Shown here piece by piece: positions 8,656 to 18,000 of a stretch of 64,000 nt of DNA. The translations under genes and the position numbers were made by a program. The notes under the pieces are model-generated. The model was not told where the DNA came from, made no database searches, and saw only the letters and a program-made list of their open reading frames with translations. Every line of letters begins with the position of its first letter. Positions within the stretch are counted from its first letter, which is position 1. This stretch comes from Gemmatimonadota bacterium (GTDB lineage: Bacteria; Gemmatimonadota; Gemmatimonadetes; Gemmatimonadales; Gemmatimonadaceae), in assembly GCA_021299375.1 (NCBI GenBank), contig JAJTGR010000006.1, positions 1 to 64,000 of the forward strand, read 5' to 3'.

Positions 8656-9693
8656 CTACCGCCGGTAGAGGTACACTGCCTCCTCGATCCGCGCTCCCGC
8701 CGCGTCACACACCGCGAACCTCCCCCCCGAATACAGCGTGGCCCCCGCGTACCGCCCGTCCTTGGTCACGGCATAGAACTCGAGGTCGAACTTCGGGCGT
8801 CCGTTGGGGCCCAGCAGGCGCGCCTCGGTCATGGCCACCACGCGCTCCAACGTCTTGATCAGCGCCGCCTCGGGGGCCAGCCCCTGGCGCATGAACTCCA
8901 CGGCCAGGAAACTCGCGCAGGTCTTGATGTTCGCCTCGCCGCGCCCCGTGCTGCCGGCGGCGCCGACGGTGTTGTCGCAGTACTGTCCCGCCCCGATGAT
9001 CGGTGAGTCGCCGATGCGCCCCGGGACCTTCCAGGCCATGCCGCTCGTGGTGGTCACCGAGGCCAGGTCGCCGGTGACCGTGACCGCATTCATGTTGATC
9101 GTGCCGGTCGTGAACTTGATCTTGAGATCGTCGTCGTGGTCGAGCCAGGCGTCGTTGGCGTTCAGGCGGGACTTCCAGCGCATCCAGTCCTGGCGGGTCT
9201 TCTCGGTGAGCAACTCCTGCTCCTTGAACCCCATGGCTCGGGCGAACCGCCGCGCCCCGTCGCCCACCAGCATCACGTGGTCGGTGTAGTCCATGACCGC
9301 CTTCGCCACCAGCGACGGCGTCGCGATGTTCTCGATGCACGCGACCGAGCCGGCCCGGCGGGTGGGGCCGTGCATGCAGCTGGCGTCGAGCTGCACCACT
9401 CCCTCCTCGTTCGGCAGGCCACCCAACCCCACCGACTGATCGTTCGGGTCGAGCTCCTGGATGTTCACGCCCGCAATCACGGCATCGAGCGGGTCCTCGC
9501 CGGCCACGATCTTGTCGTAGGCCACCTTCACCCCCCGGATGCCGTTCGACGACGAGACCACGCACGGGCGGGCACGGAATCCCGGGGCCGGCGCGGGGTC
9601 GGCGAACAGCTCGGACGACGGCAGACGGGGCACGAAGCCGGCCGCAGCAACGGCGGCGGAGCGCTCCAGGAAGTCGCGACGACTCAGGGGCAC
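8656..9693 (-). CDS. N4-(beta-N-acetylglucosaminyl)-L-asparaginase (aspartylglucosaminidase), Tat-exported
   Basis: Ntn-hydrolase of the glycosylasparaginase/type 2 asparaginase family, 345 residues. These enzymes cleave GlcNAc-Asn or isoaspartyl bonds after self-cleaving into two chains. The start PLSRRDFLERSAAVAAAGF is a twin-arginine signal, so it is exported folded. The likely processing and nucleophile residue is Thr198 in GTINMNAV, followed by the conserved VPGRIGDSPIIGAGQYCDN binding loop. I chose the GTG at 9693, just before the Tat motif. An ATG at 9789 would add 32 residues before it and collide with the divergent gene's promoter region. Confidence 0.9.
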   Translation of the reverse strand: MPLSRRDFLERSAAVAAAGFVPRLPSSELFADPAPAPGFRARPCVVSSSNGIRGVKVAYDKIVAGEDPLDAVIAGVNIQELDPNDQSVGLGGLPNEEGVVQLDASCMHGPTRRAGSVACIENIATPSLVAKAVMDYTDHVMLVGDGARRFARAMGFKEQELLTEKTRQDWMRWKSRLNANDAWLDHDDDLKIKFTTGTINMNAVTVTGDLASVTTTSGMAWKVPGRIGDSPIIGAGQYCDNTVGAAGSTGRGEANIKTCASFLAVEFMRQGLAPEAALIKTLERVVAMTEARLLGPNGRPKFDLEFYAVTKDGRYAGATLYSGGRFAVCDAAGARIEEAVYLYRR

Positions 9694-9846
9694 GGGGAGC
9701 TCGGAAGCAGGGAGAAGACAGTCCGGCCGGAGGCAGCCGCACGGCTTCCCCGACAATAGCGCACCGCCCCGATTGTGGCGAGACTCCATGGCAGCCCGTT
9801 CGCGCGGCATCAGCGGGCGCCACTCCTTTCCCACGTACCGGGTCTC

Positions 9847-11754
9847 ATGACCACTCCGGCCGAAATCGCCGAACAGCTGCGCGGCGCGTCGTTCCTCGAC
9901 GGCTTCACCGACGCACACCTCTGGAAACTGTCGCGCCACGTCACCCCCCAGCCACTGCAGCCCGACGAGACGATCTTCGCCGAGGGCGACGTCCGTCAGC
10001 GCTTCGCCATCCTGATCAGCGGCGCCGTGGCCATCGAGAAGTCGGCCGACGGGCGTACCACGCGTCTGATCACGCTCGGTGCAGGTGAGGCGATCGGCGA
10101 GGGGCTGCTGCTCGACGACTCCAACCATGGCACCACCGCCCGGGTCATCATGCCGGGGACCGCGATGGTGCTCACGCGAGCGCAGCTCGACGACATCATT
10201 CGCGAGGCGCCGCAGCTCTACGCCGCGCTGGTCGCCCGTGCCGCCCGCTCCATCTCGGCCCGCCTGCGCCGCGCCGACGCCACGCTGGTCGGCCGCGGCC
10301 GCGCCCTCGGCTTCGGCGGCCATCGCACCCGTACCGAACGCGACCTGCTCGGCGAGCGCGACGTACCCTTCGAGGCGTTGTACGGTATCCAGACGCTGCG
10401 GGCGCTCGAGAACTTCCCCATCACCGGCATTCCCCTGCGCGAGTTTCCCGTGCTGATCGAGGCTCTGGCGGCCGTGAAGGAAGCCGCCGCGCACACCAAC
10501 CACGAACTCGGCCTGCTCCACCAGACGCACACCGAGGTCATCGTGCGCGCCACGCGCGAGATCCGCGCCGGCCGCCACCACGAGCATTTCCTCGTCGACA
10601 TGATCCAGGGTGGTGCCGGCACGTCGACCAACATGAATGCCAACGAGGTCATCGCCAATCGAGCGCTCGAGCTGCTCAACCAGCCACGCGGCGCCTACGA
10701 CGTGCTCTCCCCGAATGATCACGTCAACCTCAGCCAGTCCACCAACGACGTCTATCCCACTGCCATCCGGATCGCGCTGCACAAGAGCCTGAGCGGCCTC
10801 CGTGCCGAGCTGGCGCGGCTGGCCGACGCCTTCGCCGCCAAGGGCACCGAGTTCGCGCCGCTGCTCAAGATGGGGCGCACCCAGATGCAGGACGCCGTGC
10901 CGATGACGCTCGGGCAGGAGTTCCACGCCTTCGCCAACACGCTGCGCGAGGATGTCGAGCGACTGGCCGAAGCGCAGCTGCTGATCCGCGAAATGAACCT
11001 CGGCGCCACGGCGATCGGGACCGGCATCAACGCTCCGCCGGGGTACGCCGACCTCGTCGCCACGCACTTGGCACAGGTTGCTGAGGTGCCGGTGCTCACC
11101 GCCCCCGATTTGGTGGAGGCCACCAGCGATACCGGCGCCTTCGTGCAGCTCTCGGGCGTCATGAAGCGTACCGCCACCAAGCTCTCCAAGATCTGCAATG
11201 ACCTGCGGCTGCTCTCCTCGGGGCCGCGCGCCGGCTTCGGGGAAATCAACCTGCCGGCCATGCAGCCCGGCTCGTCGATCATGCCCGGCAAGGTCAATCC
11301 GGTCATTCCCGAAGTGGTCAACCAGGTGTGCTTCGACGTGATTGGCGGTGATGTCACGGTGACCATGGCGGCCGAGGCCGGCCAGCTTCAGCTCAACGCG
11401 TTCGAACCGGTGATCGCCTACCGGCTCCTGCGCGGCATCGACATGCTGCGCAACGCCTGCCTCGTGCTGCGGGAGCGATGTGTGGTGGGGATCACCGCCA
11501 ATGCCGACCGGATGCGTCACTTCGTGGAGCATTCCATCGGCATCGTGACGGCGCTGGTCCCGGTGATCGGGTATGCACAGGCCAGTGAGGTGGCGAAGGT
11601 CGCGCTGCACAGTGGCCGCGGCGTGTTCGAGATCGTCCTGGAGCGCGGGCTGCTGACGCGCGACCAGCTGGACGAGATCCTGAACCCGGCGGCCATGACC
11701 GCCCCGCGCACCGTCACGCAGGACAAGTCGGCGGCGCCCGCGTCCACGATGTAG
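9847..11754 (+). CDS. Cyclic-nucleotide-binding-fold domain fused to aspartate ammonia-lyase
   Basis: 635 residues. Residues about 1-150 form a CRP/CNB-type beta-roll (GEGLLLDDSNHGTTARVIM). After a short linker the rest is a full-length aspartase/fumarase-superfamily lyase with TNMNANEVIANRALE, NDHVNLSQSTNDVYP and the catalytic loop GSSIMPGKVNP (Ser about 477), arguing for aspartate to fumarate plus ammonia. The Arg that contacts the nucleotide phosphate in CRP (PRSA) is replaced here (HGTT), so ligand binding is uncertain. Normal aspartases have no such domain. The start at 9847 is chosen because the protein homology begins there. It is divergent from the asparaginase gene, whose product could supply aspartate. 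Confidence 0.93.
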   Translation: MTTPAEIAEQLRGASFLDGFTDAHLWKLSRHVTPQPLQPDETIFAEGDVRQRFAILISGAVAIEKSADGRTTRLITLGAGEAIGEGLLLDDSNHGTTARVIMPGTAMVLTRAQLDDIIREAPQLYAALVARAARSISARLRRADATLVGRGRALGFGGHRTRTERDLLGERDVPFEALYGIQTLRALENFPITGIPLREFPVLIEALAAVKEAAAHTNHELGLLHQTHTEVIVRATREIRAGRHHEHFLVDMIQGGAGTSTNMNANEVIANRALELLNQPRGAYDVLSPNDHVNLSQSTNDVYPTAIRIALHKSLSGLRAELARLADAFAAKGTEFAPLLKMGRTQMQDAVPMTLGQEFHAFANTLREDVERLAEAQLLIREMNLGATAIGTGINAPPGYADLVATHLAQVAEVPVLTAPDLVEATSDTGAFVQLSGVMKRTATKLSKICNDLRLLSSGPRAGFGEINLPAMQPGSSIMPGKVNPVIPEVVNQVCFDVIGGDVTVTMAAEAGQLQLNAFEPVIAYRLLRGIDMLRNACLVLRERCVVGITANADRMRHFVEHSIGIVTALVPVIGYAQASEVAKVALHSGRGVFEIVLERGLLTRDQLDEILNPAAMTAPRTVTQDKSAAPASTM

Positions 11755-11799
11755 CGTTCGACGACACCCGATTTCCCACGGCCCGCCGTCACGACGCCG

Positions 11800-14763
11800 A
11801 TGGCCACCCTCCCCGTCACCGTTCCGGTCATGGTTCCGACACGCTCCCGCTTCCGCTCCGCCCTGGTGGCTCTCCTCTGGCTGGTTGCCGGCGGGACCGG
11901 CGGCCTTACCGCGTGTGGCGGGGGTGGCGAGGGCGGCCCGGTCACGCCACCGCCGCCGGCACCGTCCGTCCGGAGCGTGACCGTCACCCCGGGGTCGGCC
12001 ACGCTGCGCACCGGCGAAACGCAGGCCCTGAGCGCCGTAGTCGATGCCATCAACGGGGCCGGGACCGGCGTGACCTGGTCATCGGACAGCCCGGCCCTCG
12101 CGACCGTATCATCGGCCGGCGTCGTGACCGGCGTCGCCCCAGGCACCGCCGTCATTCGTGCCACGTCCACTGTGGACACGCGCGTCAGTGGTACCGCGAC
12201 CATCACCGTGCAGCCAGCCCGCGGGCTCGCCGTGACTCCCTCCAGAGCCGACATCGGCATCGGGCGTACGGTCACGCTCACGCCCACCCTGCAGATCGAC
12301 CCCGGCCTGCCCACCACGATCAACTGGCGCACCACGGCGGTGGCGATCGCCACCATCTCCCAGTCCGGCGTCGTGACCGGCGTTGCGCTCGGTACCGCCC
12401 AGATCACCGCCGTTGCCACCGCCGACACCACCTTGCGGGCCACGGTCACGGTGAACGTCGTCCCCAGTGTCCGCACCGTGGCCGTGACGCCGACCTCCGC
12501 TACGCTCAACATCAACAACACCCAGCAGCTCACCGCCACGGTCACCGCCGATGCCGGTGTCCCGCAGACCGTGACCTGGCGCTCGGCCAACCCCGCCGTC
12601 GCCTCCGTCAGCAGCACCGGGCTCGTGACCGCGCTCGCGGTGGGCACCAGCACCGTCACGGTGCTGTCCACGGCCGACACATTGAGCCGGGCCACGGTCG
12701 CCATCACCGTGGCGCCGCGCCCCACGCTGGTCGCGATCACCCAGCGCGCCGTGAGCCTCAATCCAGCCACCAGCACCACCCTGACCGCCATGGTGACCGC
12801 CGACCCGGGCGTGAACACCGCACTCACCTGGACGTCCAGCGCCGCGAATGTGGCCACCGTGAATGCCCAGGGCGTGGTGAGCGGCGTAGCCGTCGGGCAG
12901 ACCCTCATCACCGCCGCGCTCCAGGCCGACCCGACCCGCCGCGACACCGTCACGGTCAGTGTGGTGCCGCGGCTCGCCTCCACCTGGACCGCCAGCCGGC
13001 TGGGCGGCGACCTGTACGATGACGTGATCGGCATTGCCCCCGTCGATGCTAACACCGCGTGGGCCGTGAGTACGGTCGGCAACATCTATCGGTGGAACGG
13101 CACCACCTGGAGCCTCAGTGCCTCCGGCAGCACCTTCGCCACCGCGTTCAACGCCATCGGCGCCTCCTCGGCGAGCAACGTGATCGCCGTCGGTACCGGC
13201 GGGGTCATCGTACGCTGGAACGGCAGCACCTGGAGCGCGATGCCATCCGGCACGACCCGTCCCCTCTACGCCGTGGCCGTGGAGCAGGCCGCCTCGGCGT
13301 GGGCCGTTGGCGAGGGTGGGGTGATCCTGCGGTTGACGGCCAATGGCTGGAGCACGGAAACGTCGGGCACCACGCAGACGCTCAACGGCGTCTGGTCAGG
13401 CGACAATGTCGTCTATGCGGTCGGCAACAACGGCGAGGTCGTGCGCCGAACCGGCGCGACCTGGTCGCGCGTGAACGTCCCCGCCGCCGAAGTGCTGTAC
13501 GGGGTGCACGGGCTGTCGGCGGGCGACATCGTGCTCGTCGGCACCGCCGGCACGCTGCTGCGCGGCGACGGCACCAGCTGGACCGTGATTTCCGCCGGCA
13601 GCCTCACCGGTGATTTCTTCGGCGTCACCGGATCGGCAGCACTCAACGGCCGGCGCCTGATCGTGGGTGATGGGGGTATTGCGCAGCTCGACGGGACGAC
13701 CGTGACGCCCGTCGTGACACCGTACGCACCCCGCCTGTATGCCGCGGCCGTGGATCCCACGGGCACGACCTGGGCGAGCGGGCAGCGCGGCGCCGTGCTG
13801 CGCAGTGGCACACCGTGGACGACGCTCAACCTCGCCCCCGACCTGCTCGACGTGTGGACGAGTTCCGCCACGCACGCCCTCGCCGTGGGGGAATTCGGGT
13901 TCGTCTACCGCTGGAACGGCAGCCGGTGGACGCGCGAGCAGACGCCCACCCAGACCACGCTGAACGCCGTGTGGGCCGTGAATGCCACCGACGCGTTCGC
14001 CGGCGGCGACGATGGCCTCATGCTGCGATCGAACGGCACAACGTGGACGCGGATGACGTTTCCCAGCACCGCAAACGTATACGCGCTGTGGGGGAGCAGC
14101 AGTACGAACGTGTACGCCACCACGAGTGCCGGTGAAGTGCTGCGATTCAACGGGAGCAGCTGGAGCGTCGTGAACACCGTGTCCAGCGGCTTGTGGGCTG
14201 TCTACGGCGCATCTCCGACCAGCCTCGTCGTGACGGGCGAGAACGGCCTCGTGCAGCGCTTCAACGGCACCGCGTGGACCACCGTGCCCGCCCCGGCCAA
14301 CAGCACGCTGGCCGGTGTCTGGACCACCGGCACCACGGACCTGCTCACCGTCGGCGCCAATGCCGGTGGCAATGGCGGCGTGGCCTTCGCGCTGAGCGGG
14401 ACGGCGTGGAACGCGCTCGCCGTAAGCAGCACGCGCGTGCTCACCTCGATCTGGGGCCCGAGCGTGGCCGATCTCTACATCACCGGTGATGTGGGAACAC
14501 TGCTCCGCTTCAACGGCAGCACGTGGAGCACGATTCCCACCGGGACCACCGACCTGCTCTGGTCGCTCTCGGCGGCTCCCAATGCCTCCGGTGGCGCCTT
14601 TGCGGTGGGCTACAACAGCACGATCCTCACCGGCACCAACGGCCCCCCCCTGCAGGCCAGCCTCACCGAGGGAGCGCCGCGTCTCGAACCGGGTGCCGGC
14701 GCCGCGCTGCGCCGCGGCGCGCTCCCGGAACGAGCGGCGCGGGCCCGACGCCGCGGGCGGTAA
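11800..14763 (+). CDS. Big2-repeat and beta-propeller surface lipoprotein (short paralogue)
   Basis: 987 residues. A signal sequence ends in an LTAC lipobox (Cys39), so it is a lipoprotein. Four Big2 immunoglobulin-like domains of about 83 residues (56-390) follow, with the typical VTWRSANPAVASVSS...GLVTALAVGTSTVTV pattern. From about 391 there are some 13 repeats of about 45 residues with an NG[ST][ST]W core, probably one or two beta-propellers. The C-terminus is Arg-rich (GAALRRGALPERAAR). An ATG at 11830 also gives a good signal peptide. It is the first of two tandem paralogues. Probable role: adhesion or glycan/protein binding at the surface; the function is not established. Confidence 0.85.
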   Translation: MATLPVTVPVMVPTRSRFRSALVALLWLVAGGTGGLTACGGGGEGGPVTPPPPAPSVRSVTVTPGSATLRTGETQALSAVVDAINGAGTGVTWSSDSPALATVSSAGVVTGVAPGTAVIRATSTVDTRVSGTATITVQPARGLAVTPSRADIGIGRTVTLTPTLQIDPGLPTTINWRTTAVAIATISQSGVVTGVALGTAQITAVATADTTLRATVTVNVVPSVRTVAVTPTSATLNINNTQQLTATVTADAGVPQTVTWRSANPAVASVSSTGLVTALAVGTSTVTVLSTADTLSRATVAITVAPRPTLVAITQRAVSLNPATSTTLTAMVTADPGVNTALTWTSSAANVATVNAQGVVSGVAVGQTLITAALQADPTRRDTVTVSVVPRLASTWTASRLGGDLYDDVIGIAPVDANTAWAVSTVGNIYRWNGTTWSLSASGSTFATAFNAIGASSASNVIAVGTGGVIVRWNGSTWSAMPSGTTRPLYAVAVEQAASAWAVGEGGVILRLTANGWSTETSGTTQTLNGVWSGDNVVYAVGNNGEVVRRTGATWSRVNVPAAEVLYGVHGLSAGDIVLVGTAGTLLRGDGTSWTVISAGSLTGDFFGVTGSAALNGRRLIVGDGGIAQLDGTTVTPVVTPYAPRLYAAAVDPTGTTWASGQRGAVLRSGTPWTTLNLAPDLLDVWTSSATHALAVGEFGFVYRWNGSRWTREQTPTQTTLNAVWAVNATDAFAGGDDGLMLRSNGTTWTRMTFPSTANVYALWGSSSTNVYATTSAGEVLRFNGSSWSVVNTVSSGLWAVYGASPTSLVVTGENGLVQRFNGTAWTTVPAPANSTLAGVWTTGTTDLLTVGANAGGNGGVAFALSGTAWNALAVSSTRVLTSIWGPSVADLYITGDVGTLLRFNGSTWSTIPTGTTDLLWSLSAAPNASGGAFAVGYNSTILTGTNGPPLQASLTEGAPRLEPGAGAALRRGALPERAARARRRGR

Positions 14764-15005
14764 CCCGGGCGGGAACGCGGGCGGGCGTCGCCGCCGCGGG
14801 AGCGCGCGGGGCTCGGCGACGCGGCGATTGTGACGATCGTGCCCGTGGTGTGACAGTCCCGATGCGCGCCGTGTCGTGATGCGTGCCGCCGGCGTGCGTG
14901 AGTCGTCCATCGAGCGAACGGGATGACTTGGAGCGCCGCGCCGGTGTCGGATGGACCGACGGCGAGGAGCGCGTGTGCTCCTTCACGCGCCGACGCACTG
15001 CTGCC

Positions 15006-18000
15006 ATGTCTGCCTGCACACCACGTCGCTGCTCGCATCGTCTGTCGATGCGGGCGGCGGTCCTGACGGTCCTGACGTCCCTCGCCGCCTGCGCCGGCGG
15101 GTCCGATTCCATTGTTGGCCCTGGTCCGGGCGGCGGCGGCAACGGGAACAATGGTCCCGGCGCGCCGGCTCGGCTCGATGTCTCGACATCGGCCGTGAAC
15201 CTCGCGTCGGTGGGAGCATCGGAGAACATCACGGCTACCGTGCGCGATGCGAACGGCACCCCCATCAACGGGGCAGCGGTGACGTGGACGAGTGCTGACA
15301 TCACCATCGCCGATGTCGCCGTTGTCGGCACCGCCGCGGTGATCACGGCCCGCGCGCCCGGTCGCACCACGGTGCGGGCCCAGGCGGGGGCGTTCGCCCA
15401 GGATATCGCCGTCAACGTGCTGGCCATCCGCACCCTCACGCTTGCACCCACGACCGCCACGCTGCGGGCCGGCGACCAGATCACGTTCACCACGTCGCTC
15501 GACGCCGATCAGGGGGCACTCGTCGATCTGCGCTGGCAGAGCGAGAACACGTCGGTGGCCACCGTGTCGGCGCAGGGTGTCCTGACCGCGCTCTCCCCGG
15601 GCAGTACCATCATTCGGGTGAATGCCGTTGGTGATCCACGCGTTGGGGCTACCGCGCAGGTGATCGTGTCACCGGCGCGCAGTGTGCTGATCGTCGCCCC
15701 GCCAGCGACGCTGTGGGTCGGTGATCAGCAGCACCTGACCGCCACCCTCGATGTCGACAGCACAGAGACGCGCGCCGTCACGTGGAGCAGTGATGACCTG
15801 GCGATTGCCTCGGTGAATGCCGCCGGCGAGGTCACGGCGGTGGGTGTGGGCACCACCAGAATCCGTGTCACATCGGTCGCCGACCCCCGTGTGCGTGATT
15901 CGGCCACTCTGCGGGTGCAGCCGGCACGCACAGTGACGGTGTCGCCGGTCACCGCGTCCCTCGGCGCCGGTGAAACCCGCAGCTTCACGGCCCAGGTCAC
16001 CATCGAGGCCGGACTCAGCACCGCCGTCACCTGGCGATCGAGCAATCCGTCGGTGGCCATGGTCGCCGCCAACGGCATGGTCACCGGCGTGTCGCAGGGC
16101 ACCACCACCATCACCGCCATCGCCGAGGCCGACACCACGCGCCGAGGCATGGCCACCGTCACGATCGTGCCGATCGTGCGTGACCTCGACCTGACACCAG
16201 CGGCCGCGTCGATGTTCCTCGGCGACACGCGCCAACTCGTGGCCACCGTGCGTGCCGACAACGGCGCCTCCACAGCCACCCTCTGGCGCTCCAGCAACAG
16301 CGCCATCGCCTCGGTTGGCGCCGACGGCGTCGTGACGGGTGTGGGTGTCGGCACGGCCATGATCACGGCGTTGTCGGTGGCCGACACCACCAAGCGCGCC
16401 ACGTCGATCATCACGGTACGCTATGCGCCCGTGGTGACCGTGACGCCGGCCACGGTCTCGCTGTCGCTCAACGAGACACGCCAGCTCACGGCGTCCGTGC
16501 AGGCGGATGTCGGCGTGAACACCGGAGTCACGTGGCGTTCGCTGAACCCGGCGGTCGCCACCGTCAGCGCCTCCGGGCTGGTGAGCAGTGCGAGCTACGG
16601 AGCGACCACCGTCGTGGCCACGTCCGTCGCGGATACGTCACGCTCGGCCTCCGCCACGATCATCGTGGCACCGGCCGTGCAGGCCGTGAACCTCTCCTCG
16701 GCATCCGTGAACCTGTCGCCGGCGGAGTCGCAGACGCTCACCGCCACCGTGATTGGTGATGCCGGCGTGTCCAATGCGGTCATCTGGCGCACCAGCAGCG
16801 CCGCCATCGCCACGGTCTCGTCCACCGGCACCGTGACCGGCGTCTCCATCGGCACGGCCACCGTCACCGCCATTGCCGCCGCCGATACCATGAGGCGGGC
16901 CACGGCCAGCATCACGGTGCGGGCCGCACCGCAGGTCTCGGTCGATCCGGCCACCGTGGCGCTGACACTCAACGATCAGGTCTCGATCACGGCGACCGTG
17001 GTCGCCGGCGCCGGCGTCAGCACGGCCGTCACCTGGCGGACGCTCGATCCCACCATCGCCACCGTGAATGCCGTGGGCCGCGTCACAGCCGTGGGCCTCG
17101 GCACGACGCTCGTGACCGCGGTTTCGGTCGCCGACACCATGCGGCGGGCCAGCACCACGGTGACCGTGATCCCGATCGTGCGCGGCATCAGCGTGTCGCC
17201 GGCCACAGCCACCGTGGCGCCGGGCGGCTCCACGCCCCTTACAGCAACCCTCACCGGGGATCAGGGCGCCCCCGCCGGCATCGTCTGGCGTACGAGCGCC
17301 CCCGCCATCGCCACGGTGTCGTCCACCGGCGTGGTGAGCGGTGTGGCCATCGGGACCGCCACCATCACGGCGCTCGCGGCGGGTGACACCACCAAGCAGG
17401 CCACCGCCACCATCACCGTCGCCAACGGGGTCTCGATCAGCCTCACCCCATCGAGCGCGTCGCTGGCCCTCAACGAACAGCGCACCTTTGTCGCGGCCGT
17501 ACAAGCCGGCAGCGGCGTGAGTCAAGCGGTCACCTGGCGCACGAGCGCGCCCTCGGTCGCGACCGTGTCCAGTGGCGTCGTCACGGGCGTGGGGTTCGGG
17601 TCGGCCACCATCACCGCAGTCTCGGTGGCCGACACGACGCGGCAGGCATCGGCCACGGTGACCGTCGTGCCTCAGGTGCAGTCGGTGAGCGTGTCGCCGG
17701 CGACGGCCGCCCTCGCGACCGGCCAGACGGTCCAACTCAATGCCACCGTGACCGCGCAGGGCACCCTCTCCACAGCGGTGACCTACCGCAGCAGCAACCC
17801 GGCTGTGGCCAGCGTGAACTTCTCCGGCCTCGTGTCGGCGGTCGGCAACGGCAGTGCGACAATCACGGTGCTCGCCAACGCGGACACCACCAAGCGGGCC
17901 ACTGCCGCCATCACGGTCAGCGCGCCCGCCACGCGCCTCGCCACCAGTTGGTCGAGCGCGCGGCTCGGCGGTGACCTGTACGAGGACGTGGTGTCGCTCA

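Noticed and set aside
9694-11610. Long minus-strand frame continuous with the asparaginase gene, antisense to the aspartase
   Set aside because: Composition is His/Arg/Gly/Asp-rich like other antisense frames in GC-rich DNA, and the plus strand encodes a clear CNB-aspartase. Only the part after the Tat motif is real.
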